In this document: positions 17,469 to 26,746 of the stretch, one piece after another | Position numbering within the stretch: position 1 is the stretch's first letter | Layout of the letters: the number at the start of each line of letters is the position of its first letter | From: Rhizobium sp. 007 | GTDB taxonomy: Bacteria; Pseudomonadota; Alphaproteobacteria; Rhizobiales; Rhizobiaceae | Length of the DNA: 64,000 bases | NCBI RefSeq assembly: GCF_015353075.1 | Contig: NZ_CP064188.1 | Location: 1,488,001 to 1,552,000 of the forward strand | Direction of reading: 5' to 3' | The notes under the pieces: generated by a model | Databases searched by the model: none | Told to the model about the DNA's origin: nothing | The model's input: only the letters and a program-made list of their open reading frames with translations | Made by a program: the position numbers and the translations under genes

Positions 17469-18812
17469 ATGAGACTCACTGTTCTTCAATCAGCTCTGGC
17501 GTCCATCCTGGCCGCCACCGCATTTGGTGCTGGTCCGGCCCATGCAGAGAAGACCAAATTCGAATTCTGGTACGGCCTGTCGGGCGATCTCGGGGAGCGC
17601 GTGCAAGACGCCTGCAAAAAGTTTAACGACATGCAGGCTGACTATGAAATCGTCTGCACTTCGCAGAACAGCTATGACACGACGCTTCAGAACACGATTG
17701 CCGCCTATCGTGCCAAGAAGCAGCCGGCGATCACCCAGATCTACGACGCCGGAACGCTCGACATGATGCTCTCCGGAGCGTTCGTACCGGCCAAGAAACT
17801 GATGGCCGACAACGGCTACACGATCGACTGGACCAACTATTTCAGCGGCATCGCCAATTACTACGCGACAGCTGGAGGGGAGTTGAACTCCTTCCCGTTC
17901 AACTCTTCAACCGCCATGTTCTATTACAATGTCGACGCTTTCCAGAAGGCCGGCATCGACTTCAAGCCGGAAACCTGGGAAGAGGTCGAGGAAGCCGCTC
18001 GCAAGCTGAAGGCGGCGGGTTTCGATTGCCCGCTCGGCTTTAACTTCGATACATGGCAGATGATGGAGCAATTTTCCGCCATCCACAACCAGCCGATCGC
18101 AACCCAGGGCAACGGCTACCAGGGGCTGGACGCCGAACTGGTCTTCAACAAGACCAAATTCGTCGACCATGTGAAATTCTTCAAGAAAATGGTCGACGAG
18201 AAGCTGTTCGTCGTCAAAACGAAACAGCTCGGGATGGACATCGTCCCCGCGTTCACCTCGCAGACATGCCAGATGATTCAGACCTCGATCGCTGACCATG
18301 GCACGATTGGCAAGACGCTGCCGGAAGGCGTCAAGTGGGAGGTTGCGATGCTGCCGGTCTGGAAAGGCACGCAACGACAGAACTCGCTGGTCGGCGGCGC
18401 CTCGCTATGGGTCATGGCCGGCCGTCCGGAAGCCGAGTACAAGGGCGCATCCGCTTTCCTGAACTTCCTCGCCACGCCGGAAATGGCGCAATGGTGGTCG
18501 ACGGTCACTGGCTACATTCCGGTCACCAAGACCGGCTTTGAAGCCATGAAGGCCAATGGCTTCTACGACAAGGCTCCTTACAAGGGCCGCGAGCTCGCGA
18601 TCGCCAGCCTGACCTACACGCCGACCTCGCAGAATACCCGCGGTATCCGCCTCGGTGGTTTCACCCAGGTCCGCAAGGAGGTCTCTACGGCGCTGGAGGC
18701 GATTTTCATGCAGAATGCCGACGTGCAGGCTGAACTCGACCAGGCCGCCGATCGAAGCAACGCCGTGCTGCGCCGATTTGAAAAAACCTATGCCGGTCAG
18801 AAGCTGAACTGA
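17469..18812 (+). CDS. ugpB: ABC transporter substrate-binding protein, glycerol-3-phosphate type (UgpB-like)
   Basis: Exported periplasmic protein of 447 residues with a signal peptide (ending AGPAHAEK near residue 21), followed by the family-1 solute-binding fold. The mature start EFWYGLSGDLGERVQ and later motifs such as NSFPFNSSTAMFYYN and GGASLWVMAG match the UgpB group, which binds sn-glycerol-3-phosphate or glycerophosphodiesters. AAGGAG nine bases before the ATG at 17469 fixes the start; an in-frame GTG at 17451 is less likely. It heads ugpBAEC and an isomerase gene. A strong hairpin follows it, as is usual for highly expressed binding-protein genes. Substrate is inferred from family, not proven. 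Confidence 0.85.
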   Translation: MRLTVLQSALASILAATAFGAGPAHAEKTKFEFWYGLSGDLGERVQDACKKFNDMQADYEIVCTSQNSYDTTLQNTIAAYRAKKQPAITQIYDAGTLDMMLSGAFVPAKKLMADNGYTIDWTNYFSGIANYYATAGGELNSFPFNSSTAMFYYNVDAFQKAGIDFKPETWEEVEEAARKLKAAGFDCPLGFNFDTWQMMEQFSAIHNQPIATQGNGYQGLDAELVFNKTKFVDHVKFFKKMVDEKLFVVKTKQLGMDIVPAFTSQTCQMIQTSIADHGTIGKTLPEGVKWEVAMLPVWKGTQRQNSLVGGASLWVMAGRPEAEYKGASAFLNFLATPEMAQWWSTVTGYIPVTKTGFEAMKANGFYDKAPYKGRELAIASLTYTPTSQNTRGIRLGGFTQVRKEVSTALEAIFMQNADVQAELDQAADRSNAVLRRFEKTYAGQKLN

Positions 18813-18824
18813 GTTTCTCGTCAG

Positions 18825-18858
18825 CAAGAGCCTGCCGGTCGCATATGGCAGGCTCTTG
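18825..18858 (+). terminator. Intercistronic hairpin after ugpB
   Basis: Perfect 12-bp stem (CAAGAGCCTGCC at 18825-18836 pairing with 18847-18858) around a 10-base loop, between the binding-protein gene and the first permease. No T-run follows, so it probably acts as a 3' stabiliser or partial terminator that keeps ugpB mRNA above permease mRNA. Confidence 0.6.
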
Positions 18859-18888
18859 TCCCTGAAGTACTTTTGGTTTGATTGATCC

Positions 18889-19779
18889 ATGGAAAAGCGG
18901 GCCGTTTTCAAAAGCTGGTGGCTGCCAATTCTTTTCGCCCTGCCGCAGATTCTTCTGATCCTTCTCTTCTTCTACTGGCCGGCAATCGCGGTGATGAAGT
19001 GGGCTTTCACACTTGAGCCTCCCTTTGGCGGGGTAGCGGAATTTGTCGGACTGACGAATTTTGACGAGGTGTTCGCCGATCCATTCTATTGGAATTCCGT
19101 CGCCGTCAGCCTCATCTTCGCCCTTTGCGGGACTTGCTTCACTATCCTGGTCGGTCTCGTGCTGGCGATTGCAGTGGATCGGCGGCTGCCCGGTTCTGGG
19201 CTATTCCGGTTCCTCTATATCCTTCCATATGCAATCGCCGGACCGGCAGCCGGCATGGCCTTCCGGTTCATTCTGTCGCCAGAACGCGGGCTGATGGCCT
19301 CGGTCAATGCCGCGTTCCCTGATTTCTGGAACCCGGCAAAATACGGTGCCCACGCTCTCATCCTCGTCATCGTCATCTTTGCCTGGAAATGGACCGGTTA
19401 CACGTTCATCTTCCTGTTGGCCGGCCTGCAATCCGTGCCGCGCTCTCTGACGGAAGCCGCCGCGATGGACGGCGCCGGACCGATCCGTCGCGCGATCGAT
19501 ATCCAAGTTCCGCTGCTGGCGCCGACGCTGTTCTTTCTGCTCGTCATCATGATGACGGAGGGGTTTGTCGGTTCGGACACCTTCGGTATCGTACACAGCA
19601 CGACTGGCGGCGGACCAAATCACGGCACCGAGGTGATGGTTTTTCGCATCGTGGACGAAGCGTTCAAGGGGCTCAACTACTCTGGCGCTTCCGCGCAGAG
19701 CATCGTCCTGATCGGCCTGATCATGCTCTTCACGTTCATCCAATTTCGCTTCATCGAGAAGCGTGTGCACTATAAGTGA
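18889..19779 (+). CDS. ugpA: ABC transporter permease (UgpA-like)
   Basis: Inner-membrane permease of 296 residues with six hydrophobic helices of the MalF/UgpA type. The cytoplasmic EAA loop that contacts the ATPase reads EAAAMDGAGPIRRAIDIQVP. It forms the translocation pore with the second permease that starts seven bases downstream. The first helix follows a short basic N-terminus (MEKRAVFKSWWLP). The order binding protein, UgpA, UgpE, UgpC is the classic one for sn-glycerol-3-phosphate importers. No Shine-Dalgarno is striking, so translation may rely on the leader between the ugpB hairpin and the ATG. Confidence 0.87.
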   Translation: MEKRAVFKSWWLPILFALPQILLILLFFYWPAIAVMKWAFTLEPPFGGVAEFVGLTNFDEVFADPFYWNSVAVSLIFALCGTCFTILVGLVLAIAVDRRLPGSGLFRFLYILPYAIAGPAAGMAFRFILSPERGLMASVNAAFPDFWNPAKYGAHALILVIVIFAWKWTGYTFIFLLAGLQSVPRSLTEAAAMDGAGPIRRAIDIQVPLLAPTLFFLLVIMMTEGFVGSDTFGIVHSTTGGGPNHGTEVMVFRIVDEAFKGLNYSGASAQSIVLIGLIMLFTFIQFRFIEKRVHYK

Positions 19780-19786
19780 GCCCGCC

Positions 19787-20674
19787 ATGATCCAGCGCAC
19801 GCCGATCGCCGATGCACTGACCTATCTGCTGATGGTCTTGGGCTTTATCCTGCTGATTGGCCCCTTTCTCGTCATTCTGGCCGGTGCCAGTCAAACGCTG
19901 CAACAGATCAACAGCGTGCCGTTCCATTTCCTTCCCCAGGACCGCTTCCTCGAAAACGCCTCCGCTGCCTGGTCGCGCGCCAATCTCGGCTCGGCCATGA
20001 TCAACAGCTTCATCATGGCCTGTCTCGTCACCGTCGGCAAAGTGGCCCTTTCGGCCTGCACGGCCTTCGCCATCGTGTTCTTCCGCACGCCACTCAAGCA
20101 TTTTTTCTTCTGGATCGTGTTCATCACGCTGATGCTACCGCTCGAAGTTCGCGTGGTGCCGACCTATGCCGTGGCCGCCGACCTTTTCCAGCCATTTCGA
20201 TTACTGATTTCGGCACTGACCGGCATCGAGGTATCGGTCGAATGGAACCTGCTGAATTCCTATGCGGGCCTCACCCTGCCGCTGATTGCCACCGCAACAG
20301 GCACATTCCTCTACCGGCAATTCTTCATGACGCTGCCAAATGAGCTCGCCGAAGCCGCCCGCATGGACGGTTCCGGACCAGTGCGCTTTTTCGTCGACAT
20401 GCTGATACCTCTTTCGCGCACCAACATGTTAGCGCTCACCACGATCATGTTCGTCTACGGTTGGAACCAATATCTTTGGCCGCTGCTGATGATCACAGAC
20501 CCGGCCTACAAGACGACCATGATGTCGCTGAGCGCGCTGCTCCCTTCGGAAAACAGCCTGCCCGACTGGAATGTCACGCTGGCAGGTTCACTCATCATCA
20601 TGGCGCCGCCGCTCGTCGTCGTTGCGGTGCTGCAACGCTGGTTCGTGCGTGGCCTGGTCGCCACCGAAAAGTGA
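19787..20674 (+). CDS. ugpE: ABC transporter permease (UgpE-like)
   Basis: Second permease, about 295 residues, six membrane helices, with the EAA motif ELAEAARMDGSGPVRFFVDM. It belongs to the MalG/UgpE group and pairs with the preceding permease. The frame opens with a GTG inside the end of ugpA, but the ATG at 19787, seven bases after the ugpA stop, gives the usual N-terminus (MIQRTPIADALTYLL). The close spacing indicates coupling with ugpA. Confidence 0.87.
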   Translation: MIQRTPIADALTYLLMVLGFILLIGPFLVILAGASQTLQQINSVPFHFLPQDRFLENASAAWSRANLGSAMINSFIMACLVTVGKVALSACTAFAIVFFRTPLKHFFFWIVFITLMLPLEVRVVPTYAVAADLFQPFRLLISALTGIEVSVEWNLLNSYAGLTLPLIATATGTFLYRQFFMTLPNELAEAARMDGSGPVRFFVDMLIPLSRTNMLALTTIMFVYGWNQYLWPLLMITDPAYKTTMMSLSALLPSENSLPDWNVTLAGSLIIMAPPLVVVAVLQRWFVRGLVATEK

Positions 20675-20704
20675 CCTGGCGATTTTAAGAAACGAGGTTC
20701 AAAT

Positions 20705-21835
20705 ATGGCTGACATCGATATCCGCGCCGTGCGCAAATCCTATGGTAAGACCCAGACGCTGCACGGCGTCGACCTGTCCTTTGGCTCGGGCGAATTTGTC
20801 GTCATTCTCGGTCCCTCTGGCTGCGGAAAGTCGACGCTTCTACGCATGATCGCTGGACTCGAGGAGATTACCGCCGGCGAAATCGCAATCAACGGTCGCG
20901 TCGTCAACAGGCTCGAGCCGCGCGAGCGCGGCTGCGCCATGGTGTTCCAGAACTATGCGCTTTATCCGCATATGACCGTGGCCCAAAATATCGGTTACGC
21001 GCTGAAGGTAGCCGGTGTGTCGAAGGCCGAGCGCGAAACGCGTATCGAGGAGACGGCGAAGATCGTCGGGCTTTCCGAGTATCTTGCGCGCAAACCAGCA
21101 GCATTGTCCGGCGGCCAGCGTCAGCGCGTGGCGATGGCGCGCGCCATTATTCGTGAGCCGCAGGTGTTTCTCTTCGACGAGCCACTGTCGAATCTCGACG
21201 CCAAGCTGCGGGTGACCATGCGGGCGGAAATCCGCAAACTGCACCAACGTCTTTCAGCAACATCCGTCTTCGTCACCCATGATCAGATCGAGGCGATGAC
21301 GCTTGCCGACAAGCTCGTGGTAATGAATAAGGGGCATGTCGAGCAGGTCGGTCAGCCGCTCGACATCTATCATCGGCCGGCAAGCATATTCGTCGCATCC
21401 TTCATCGGCTCTCCCGCGATGAACCTCTTCAATACACGCGTCGAGGTCGAGACTGCGTCGGTGCGTTTCGGCGGCGTGCAGGTCCCCATCGACCCTGCAC
21501 TTGCGGCCGGCTTGCGCGGAAGAGATGTCACGATCGGTATTCGACCGGAGCAATGTGCCGTTTCACTGGACGGCAGCGGCGTGCGAGCGACAATAGACTT
21601 CGTCGAGGAACTTGGCTCCGGTCGGGTCGCCCATGCCGAGATCGATGGCGAGCCATTTGCAGCCGTCATCAGCGAACACATGAGCGTGCGTCCAGGCGAT
21701 CGAGTAGGCCTGGAGTTACCCTCGTCCCAACTGCATGTCTTCGAGCGCGATAGCGGTCGCCGGATAGATATGAAGATCAATTCCAGCTCCCCGCATCCGG
21801 CGGCCGCCACCTCGACGCTGGCGATTGTTCACTGA
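20705..21835 (+). CDS. ugpC: ABC transporter ATP-binding protein (UgpC/MsmK-like)
   Basis: Cytoplasmic ATPase of 376 residues. Walker A is GPSGCGKST (36-44), the signature LSGGQ lies at 134-138, and Walker B is VFLFDE (154-159), followed by the D-loop SNLDAKL. A C-terminal OB-type (TOBE) regulatory domain starts near residue 240, as in MalK/UgpC proteins. It powers the two permeases encoded just upstream. GAGG seven bases before the ATG. The last 20 residues after the TOBE domain are Ser/Ala/Pro-rich and not conserved in the family. Confidence 0.9.
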   Translation: MADIDIRAVRKSYGKTQTLHGVDLSFGSGEFVVILGPSGCGKSTLLRMIAGLEEITAGEIAINGRVVNRLEPRERGCAMVFQNYALYPHMTVAQNIGYALKVAGVSKAERETRIEETAKIVGLSEYLARKPAALSGGQRQRVAMARAIIREPQVFLFDEPLSNLDAKLRVTMRAEIRKLHQRLSATSVFVTHDQIEAMTLADKLVVMNKGHVEQVGQPLDIYHRPASIFVASFIGSPAMNLFNTRVEVETASVRFGGVQVPIDPALAAGLRGRDVTIGIRPEQCAVSLDGSGVRATIDFVEELGSGRVAHAEIDGEPFAAVISEHMSVRPGDRVGLELPSSQLHVFERDSGRRIDMKINSSSPHPAAATSTLAIVH

Positions 21836-21865
21836 TTTTTGAGAGTTCCCAGGAGGAACACCCGC

Positions 21866-22798
21866 ATGAACGACATCATTTCCGCCGTCGGATTTTGCAA
21901 CCGGACCGGCAAGGGCGACCTCAGTGCGCTTGACACTTCGCTGCGGGAAATCGCCGAAACGGGGGCCGACGCCTGCGAAATCGGCATCTATGCCGAGGAA
22001 ATCATCAGCGGCGGCCGCATCATCGAGGATCGCACGCGCCGCGTCGCCGACATCGTTCGCCAGCATCCTTTCAAGAAATTGTCGCTGCACGGCCAGATCC
22101 TCTCCAACTTCATGGACCGCGAGCATTTGCAGCTGCAAAAGAAGGTCGTGCGGTCGATGCTCGAACTCTGCAACCGGCTTGGTGCAGGCATACTCGTCCA
22201 TCATTCAGGTGCCGGACAGCTTGCCGATGGCGAAAATGGCGCCGATCTTGACCGAATGGAGCGCGAGGCACTGGCCGAGATGGGCGATATCGCGAAGGGC
22301 TACGGCGTACGCATCGCACTTGAAAACATCTTCACCACAGAAAGCGGCCAATACCGCCAGACGCCGAGCGAAGTGGCCGCGACTGTCAGGGCTATCGGAT
22401 CGGACAATGTTGTTGCGCTGATCGACTTCTCGCATGCCTATATCGAATCGACCTACCGCAATCTCGATTTTCTCGAAGAATTGCGCGCAATGGCGCCGGT
22501 TACCGGTCACCTGCATGTCCATGACAGCTTTGGCCTTCCCTACTCCATGACGCGCTTTTACCATCCGGCCGAGGCAACGGCCCTCGGCATCGGCGATCTC
22601 CACTTGCCGATCGGCTGGGGCGACATTCCTTGGGAGGGTATTTTCGGCGAGCTCACGTTCCTTCCGGATACGTCGCTGATCATGGAAATTAACGCGGAGC
22701 GATTTGGTGACCAGCAGCCGGCCTGCCTGGAAAGGGCAAGACGTTTGGCGACATTGATGGGGATGGCGGGGAAAGCGGAAAAGCGGCAGCTGTCGTAG
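21866..22798 (+). CDS. Sugar phosphate isomerase/epimerase-like TIM-barrel protein
   Basis: The 310-residue protein belongs to the xylose isomerase-like/AP endonuclease family 2 TIM-barrel superfamily (IolE/Hyi type). Likely metal or substrate residues appear at strand ends: HGQILS, LVHHSGAG, ALENIFT, ALIDFSHAY, HLHVHDSFG and IMEINAERF. AGGAGG eight bases before the ATG at 21866 sets the start. As the fifth gene of the ugp-like operon it probably acts on the imported compound or on a sugar derived from it, but the reaction cannot be named. Its presence is the main reason to doubt that the importer is simply for glycerol-3-phosphate. Confidence 0.8.
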   Translation: MNDIISAVGFCNRTGKGDLSALDTSLREIAETGADACEIGIYAEEIISGGRIIEDRTRRVADIVRQHPFKKLSLHGQILSNFMDREHLQLQKKVVRSMLELCNRLGAGILVHHSGAGQLADGENGADLDRMEREALAEMGDIAKGYGVRIALENIFTTESGQYRQTPSEVAATVRAIGSDNVVALIDFSHAYIESTYRNLDFLEELRAMAPVTGHLHVHDSFGLPYSMTRFYHPAEATALGIGDLHLPIGWGDIPWEGIFGELTFLPDTSLIMEINAERFGDQQPACLERARRLATLMGMAGKAEKRQLS

Positions 22799-22805
22799 CT
22801 GCCGC
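22783..22805 (+). terminator. Hairpin at end of ugp-like operon
   Basis: Perfect 9-bp stem (GCGGCAGCT at 22783-22791 with 22797-22805) and a five-base loop, overlapping the stop codon of the isomerase gene. There is no T-tract, so it is an imperfect intrinsic terminator, but it is the only candidate after the last gene of the operon. Confidence 0.45.
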
Positions 22806-23126
22806 CCTGACCTGATTGGTCGTTAGAAGCGGTGACCTACCCCAATACAGCAAACGGCTGAATGCTCTCCTTGACGATCGCCATCCTTGGCATCGCCGAG
22901 CAGCAAGCCGGCACCAGGAGCTCCTTTGCCGTCCCAGTTCCCGGTCCTTCCAGATCGACGCGCTTGATGCCCCCTTCGCTTATCTCTTATCGCCGGCTGC
23001 GTTGGAAGAACGACTGGAACATATTCAGGGGCTCGTCCTGGGTTGCGTGACCGCCACGTAAGAGTGTTGCCTATATCGAAATTCGGTTATCATCTATTCG
23101 ACCGAAGTCGTATAGCATCGTGTGCC
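22806..23126. other. Intergenic stretch, no gene supported
   Basis: About 320 bases with two overlapping plus-strand open frames that look non-coding. It separates the ugp-like operon from a small membrane protein gene and presumably holds that gene's promoter. Confidence 0.4.
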
Positions 23127-23327
23127 GTGTCTAGAATCCTCATCATAGTTGGGCTTTTTGTCGTCGCGGTCGGTATTCTCTGGCCGTGGCTTGCACGCAT
23201 CGGCTTGGGGAGGCTGCCGGGCGACTTTCTCATCGAGCGCGAGAATTTCTCCATCTATATCCCAATTACCACCGGCCTGCTCTTCAGCATTTTGCTATCC
23301 GTGATGCTCTGGCTCCTCAGTCGTTAA
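23127..23327 (+). CDS. DUF2905 family small membrane protein
   Basis: A 66-residue protein with two membrane helices flanking the family signature GLGRLPGDFLIERENFSIYI. DUF2905 proteins are widespread, tiny and functionally uncharacterised. The start is taken as GTG at 23127 because homologues begin MSR(I/L)LI just before the first helix; the frame itself is open from 23043. No obvious Shine-Dalgarno. Monocistronic, with no informative neighbours. Confidence 0.8.
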   Translation: MSRILIIVGLFVVAVGILWPWLARIGLGRLPGDFLIERENFSIYIPITTGLLFSILLSVMLWLLSR

Positions 23328-23702
23328 AAAGCTATGCCCGTTGTAAGGATCGCACATCCTTGCCCAAGAAAGAGGGGGGTCATTCTGCGGCTTGATATGC
23401 GCCGACGTTCGAAGAATGTCAGTGAAGATCGCCGTCACATCCCTTTGCGGGAAAGCGGCCCGCTCGACCCATCACGATAGCCAGAGCATCGTTGCGCAAC
23501 GCCCACGCGGTTCAGACCCCGGAGGTTTGCGCTTCAATGTGCGTGCGCGCTGCGGCTTCGTCAGCGATGCCGTCGGAATAGCGCCACACTTGTTACTCCC
23601 CCTGTTCGCTTTCCGGTGCCAAACTATCTCACGGACACCACGAGCGAACCGAACGTCAGCAAGCAGGCGCGGAAATTCGCCCAAATCAGGAGATTTGAAG
23701 CC
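23328..23702. other. Intergenic stretch, no gene supported
   Basis: About 375 bases. The plus frame of the following DUF899 gene is open back to 23616, but that extension lacks conserved sequence; CAGGAGAT just before 23703 marks the true start. Nothing else is recognisable. Confidence 0.4.
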
Positions 23703-24497
23703 ATGACGAGATCAACTGAAAATGGTCGGAAAGGCAGACAGCCTGGCATGCACACTCCACCGGTCGTGTCGCCCCAGGCCTGGGAGGCGGCCCGCCAGCA
23801 GCTGCTTGTGAAAGAAAAGGCACTGACACGCGCCCGTGACGCTCTGGCCGCCGAGCGCCGGCGAATGCCGCGGATGGCCGTGGAGACAGCGTATGCGTTC
23901 GAGGGACCTGAGGGTAAGGCAAGCCTGCTGGACCTGTTCGATGGTCGGCGACAGTTGATCGTCTACCGCGCCTTCTTCGAGTCGGGCGTGTTCGGCTGGC
24001 CCGACCACGCATGCCGGGGCTGCTCCATGGTGGCCGACCAAGTCGCCCATGTCGCGCACCTGAACGCGCGTGACACCACCCTCGTCTTCGCCTCGCGTGC
24101 GCCTCAGTCCGACATCGCGCGCCTGAAGGCGCGGATGGGCTGGGAGATGCCGTGGTTCACTCTCACCGATAGCTTCGACGCCGACTTCGGCGTGGACGAG
24201 TGGCATGGCACGAACGTGTTCTACCGTGACGGCGACCGCGTATTCCGCACCTACTTCGTCAATAATCGCGGCGACGAGCAAATGGGAGGCACTTGGAACT
24301 ACCTAGACATCACGCCATTGGGCCGGCAGGAGGTCTGGGAGGACTCGCCCGAAGGCTATCCTCAAACCCCGACGTACAAGTGGTGGAACTGGCATGACAG
24401 CTACGTTGCAAACGCAATACCCGACAAGAAATGGGTCGAGGTGTCGGACGCTGGAGAGGCGGCGTTCCGGAGCCAACAAGCGAGCACGAAGCCCTGA
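23703..24497 (+). CDS. DUF899 family thioredoxin-fold protein
   Basis: The 264-residue protein matches the DUF899 family of atypical thioredoxin-like proteins: YRAFFESGVFGWPDHACRGC supplies a conserved Cys pair (CRGC). It is followed by the blocks LVFASRAP, MGWEMPWFTL, a Tyr-Phe-rich strand (FRTYFVNNRGDE) and the typical end YKWWNWHDSY. Members are cytosolic and suspected of redox or peroxide-related function, without proof. Base use is slightly more GC-rich than its neighbours, compatible with recent acquisition. Start at 23703 from the SD CAGGAG; monocistronic. Confidence 0.85.
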   Translation: MTRSTENGRKGRQPGMHTPPVVSPQAWEAARQQLLVKEKALTRARDALAAERRRMPRMAVETAYAFEGPEGKASLLDLFDGRRQLIVYRAFFESGVFGWPDHACRGCSMVADQVAHVAHLNARDTTLVFASRAPQSDIARLKARMGWEMPWFTLTDSFDADFGVDEWHGTNVFYRDGDRVFRTYFVNNRGDEQMGGTWNYLDITPLGRQEVWEDSPEGYPQTPTYKWWNWHDSYVANAIPDKKWVEVSDAGEAAFRSQQASTKP

Positions 24498-24710
24498 GCC
24501 ATGACCTGCCAGGTGCTGGAGGGGTGAGGAACAGGTCGCGGAGAATATGGCGTCCGCACGAAGCGGTTCTTTAATATAGCGCCAGCGGACCCGCACAGGC
24601 ATCCGATCTTTTCTGACCTGCTCCGGATCGCCGACGAGGACGGGCATTGTGCCTGCCCTCGTCGAAGGCCACCGCATCCGAAAAGACGCGGACTGCAGTG
24701 CGACAACAAT

Positions 24711-24733
24711 GTGCCGGGCCTTGCGGCCCGCAC
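24711..24733 (-). terminator. Hairpin downstream of the MHS transporter gene
   Basis: Inverted repeat with stem parts GTGC/GCAC and GGGCC/GGCCC around a short loop, 13 bases beyond the stop codon of the leftward transporter gene. On the minus strand it is followed by a moderately T-rich ATTGTTGT. A probable intrinsic terminator. Confidence 0.55.
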
Positions 24734-24745
24734 GATGTGGCCTTG

Positions 24746-26074
24746 TTACAGTTCCGCTTTAGGCTCAATCGGGTCCCAGATGCTTATGTTGCGGGTCTCA
24801 GGCATCAAGAAAAGGGCGAGCAGGAAGCATACGGCAGGAACCGCGATCGGGTAGATCAGCGCGTAACCAATGCTGCCAGTGGCCGCGAACGCCGCCGAGG
24901 TGATGAACGGCACCAATCCGCCACCCCAACCATTGCCAATGTGATATGGCACCGACACTGACGTGTACCGGATCCTGCCGGGGAAGTATTCAGCAAGGAA
25001 CGCACCAACCGGGCCATATACCATCCCGACGTAGCAAACCAGGATGAAGATGATGAAGATCGCGATTGGATAATTGATGTTGCCAGGCTGCGTGACTGAT
25101 CCCAGCCACAAGTACAGCGGATAATACGTTATCGAGGCGAGCAACATGCCTCCCAGGATCACTGGCTTGCGGCCGATAATGTCTGACAGCCATCCAAAAA
25201 AGATCAAACTCGGCGTTGCAATGAGCAGCGCGGCTCCCACGATATAGGACGAGGTCAACGAGTCTACCTTGGAAACCTGCTGCAGGAAGTACAATGCCCA
25301 GAACTGACCGCTATACCAGACCACTCCCTGCCCGATCAGCACGATGGTGGCGATCCCGACATATTGGATGTTGGAGCTGAGGAAGGCTTCCTTCCATGGA
25401 TTTCGGGTCGTCTGCCCCTTAGCCTTGATCTCCTCGAAGATCGGTGTCTCCTGAAGCTGAAGCCGGATGTAGATTGCAATGGCTACCAGCAGGAAGGAGA
25501 CCAAAAACGGAATGCGCCACGCCCATTCGTCGAAGACCTCGTTGCCGAAATAGGTGCGCGTCGCGATGATCACGGCCAGCGATACGACGATTCCGAGCGT
25601 CGGAGAGGTCTGAAGCCACCCGGTGTAATAACCACGGCGTTCGTCGGGGACATGCTCGGCGACATAGGTGATGGCGCCGCCATACTCGCCGCCCAAGCAC
25701 AAGCCTTGGATCATCCGCAGGCCGAAGAGAAGGAACGCAGCGGTCAGCCCGATCGACGCGTAGGTCGGCATCAAGCCGATCGCACCGGTGCCCAACCCCA
25801 TGCCGCTGAGCGTAATGAGAAACGTGTATTTGCGGCCGACCCGGTCACCCATCCAGCCAAAAAGGAACGCCCCCAGTGGACGGATAAGGAATCCTGCGGT
25901 GAACAGCGCAATCGTACTCAGCAGCGCTGCGACTGGATGGGATTGCTCAAAGAACTTCACCGAAAGAACCGCGGCCAAGCTTCCGAAGATATAGAAGTCA
26001 TACCATTCGATGACGTTTCCTACCGACGCGGCAATGATCACACGGCGGAAATCCCTTGGAACTTGAGTGGGCAT
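24746..26074 (-). CDS. MFS transporter, metabolite:H+ symporter (MHS) family
   Basis: The 442-residue, 12-helix protein of the MHS group (KgtP, ShiA, ProP relatives) begins with the hallmark SVGNVIEWYDFYIFGSLA and has GRMIQGLCLGGEYGG-type sequence in helix 4 (here LRMIQGLCLGGEYGGAITYV). Motif A is GWMGDRVGRKYTF. It would take up an organic acid, betaine or aromatic acid with protons; the substrate is not deducible. The ATG at 26074 has GGGAGGAAG upstream at ideal spacing. No catabolic genes are adjacent. Confidence 0.9.
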   Translation of the reverse strand: MPTQVPRDFRRVIIAASVGNVIEWYDFYIFGSLAAVLSVKFFEQSHPVAALLSTIALFTAGFLIRPLGAFLFGWMGDRVGRKYTFLITLSGMGLGTGAIGLMPTYASIGLTAAFLLFGLRMIQGLCLGGEYGGAITYVAEHVPDERRGYYTGWLQTSPTLGIVVSLAVIIATRTYFGNEVFDEWAWRIPFLVSFLLVAIAIYIRLQLQETPIFEEIKAKGQTTRNPWKEAFLSSNIQYVGIATIVLIGQGVVWYSGQFWALYFLQQVSKVDSLTSSYIVGAALLIATPSLIFFGWLSDIIGRKPVILGGMLLASITYYPLYLWLGSVTQPGNINYPIAIFIIFILVCYVGMVYGPVGAFLAEYFPGRIRYTSVSVPYHIGNGWGGGLVPFITSAAFAATGSIGYALIYPIAVPAVCFLLALFLMPETRNISIWDPIEPKAEL

Positions 26075-26746
26075 GTTTCTTCCTCCCATTTAACATCGCC
26101 CCCCAACTTCTTGTATTTTAGCATGAAAGCAGCCTGATCCAAACCGGGCACCCACTCAGATCGGCGGCGCGCGACAATCAGCCGGTCGCCGGTGAGGCAA
26201 GCGGCGCGAAATCAAGACCGACAAGCATGCTCGCCTCGCGATGCCGATGAGACGTTCACAGTATGTCCGCCCGAGCCCTATGCCGTGCCTCAACGGTTTC
26301 GATCGAGCCGCGCGCGCAATATGGAATTCCTCCTGCGCGCTCCGCGAAGCTCCTGAGAAGAAGCGGAAAAAAATTCCGCATCGCCGGTCGAGACAACAAT
26401 GATCTCCTCCTTGGAGAACCGCTACAGTCCTACCTGCAGCGTGTTGTTCCGTTCGAGATCATTACCCCTGAAAGTGTTCAGCCAATCCGTGACCGGGCGT
26501 TGGTGAGAAGCTTTGGGCTGTCCCACTTGCGCCTTCGCCACCCATTCGTCACGCGCCCTTGCGATATCCAATCGATCTTGTTCGCTGGCCAGCCGCGCGA
26601 GATCAAAGACGGCGCGACGACCATGCCGCAATAGGCAGCTCCGCATGAAACACGCCCATGGTGATGTCGTCTTAAGTGGGCCCGAAGGAGAAGGTCAGCG
26701 TCCTTGTCCAGAACGCTGACAGATTTCATCAACTCCGTCTGCTCGA
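26075..26746. other. Intergenic stretch, no gene supported
   Basis: About 670 bases upstream of the MHS transporter. Short open frames lie on both strands (for example 26422-26646 minus, containing DWLNTFRGNDLERNNTLQVGL), but none has a clear start and none is recognised. It may contain decayed coding sequence. The promoter for the leftward transporter should be near 26080-26150. Confidence 0.4.

Noticed and set aside
25364..26137. 257-codon plus-strand open frame
   Set aside because: Antisense to the well-supported MHS transporter, with no start signal or domain.
26422..26646. 74-codon minus-strand frame containing DWLNTFRGNDLERNN
   Set aside because: Looks slightly protein-like but I could not place it in a family and it has no credible start; not annotated as a gene.
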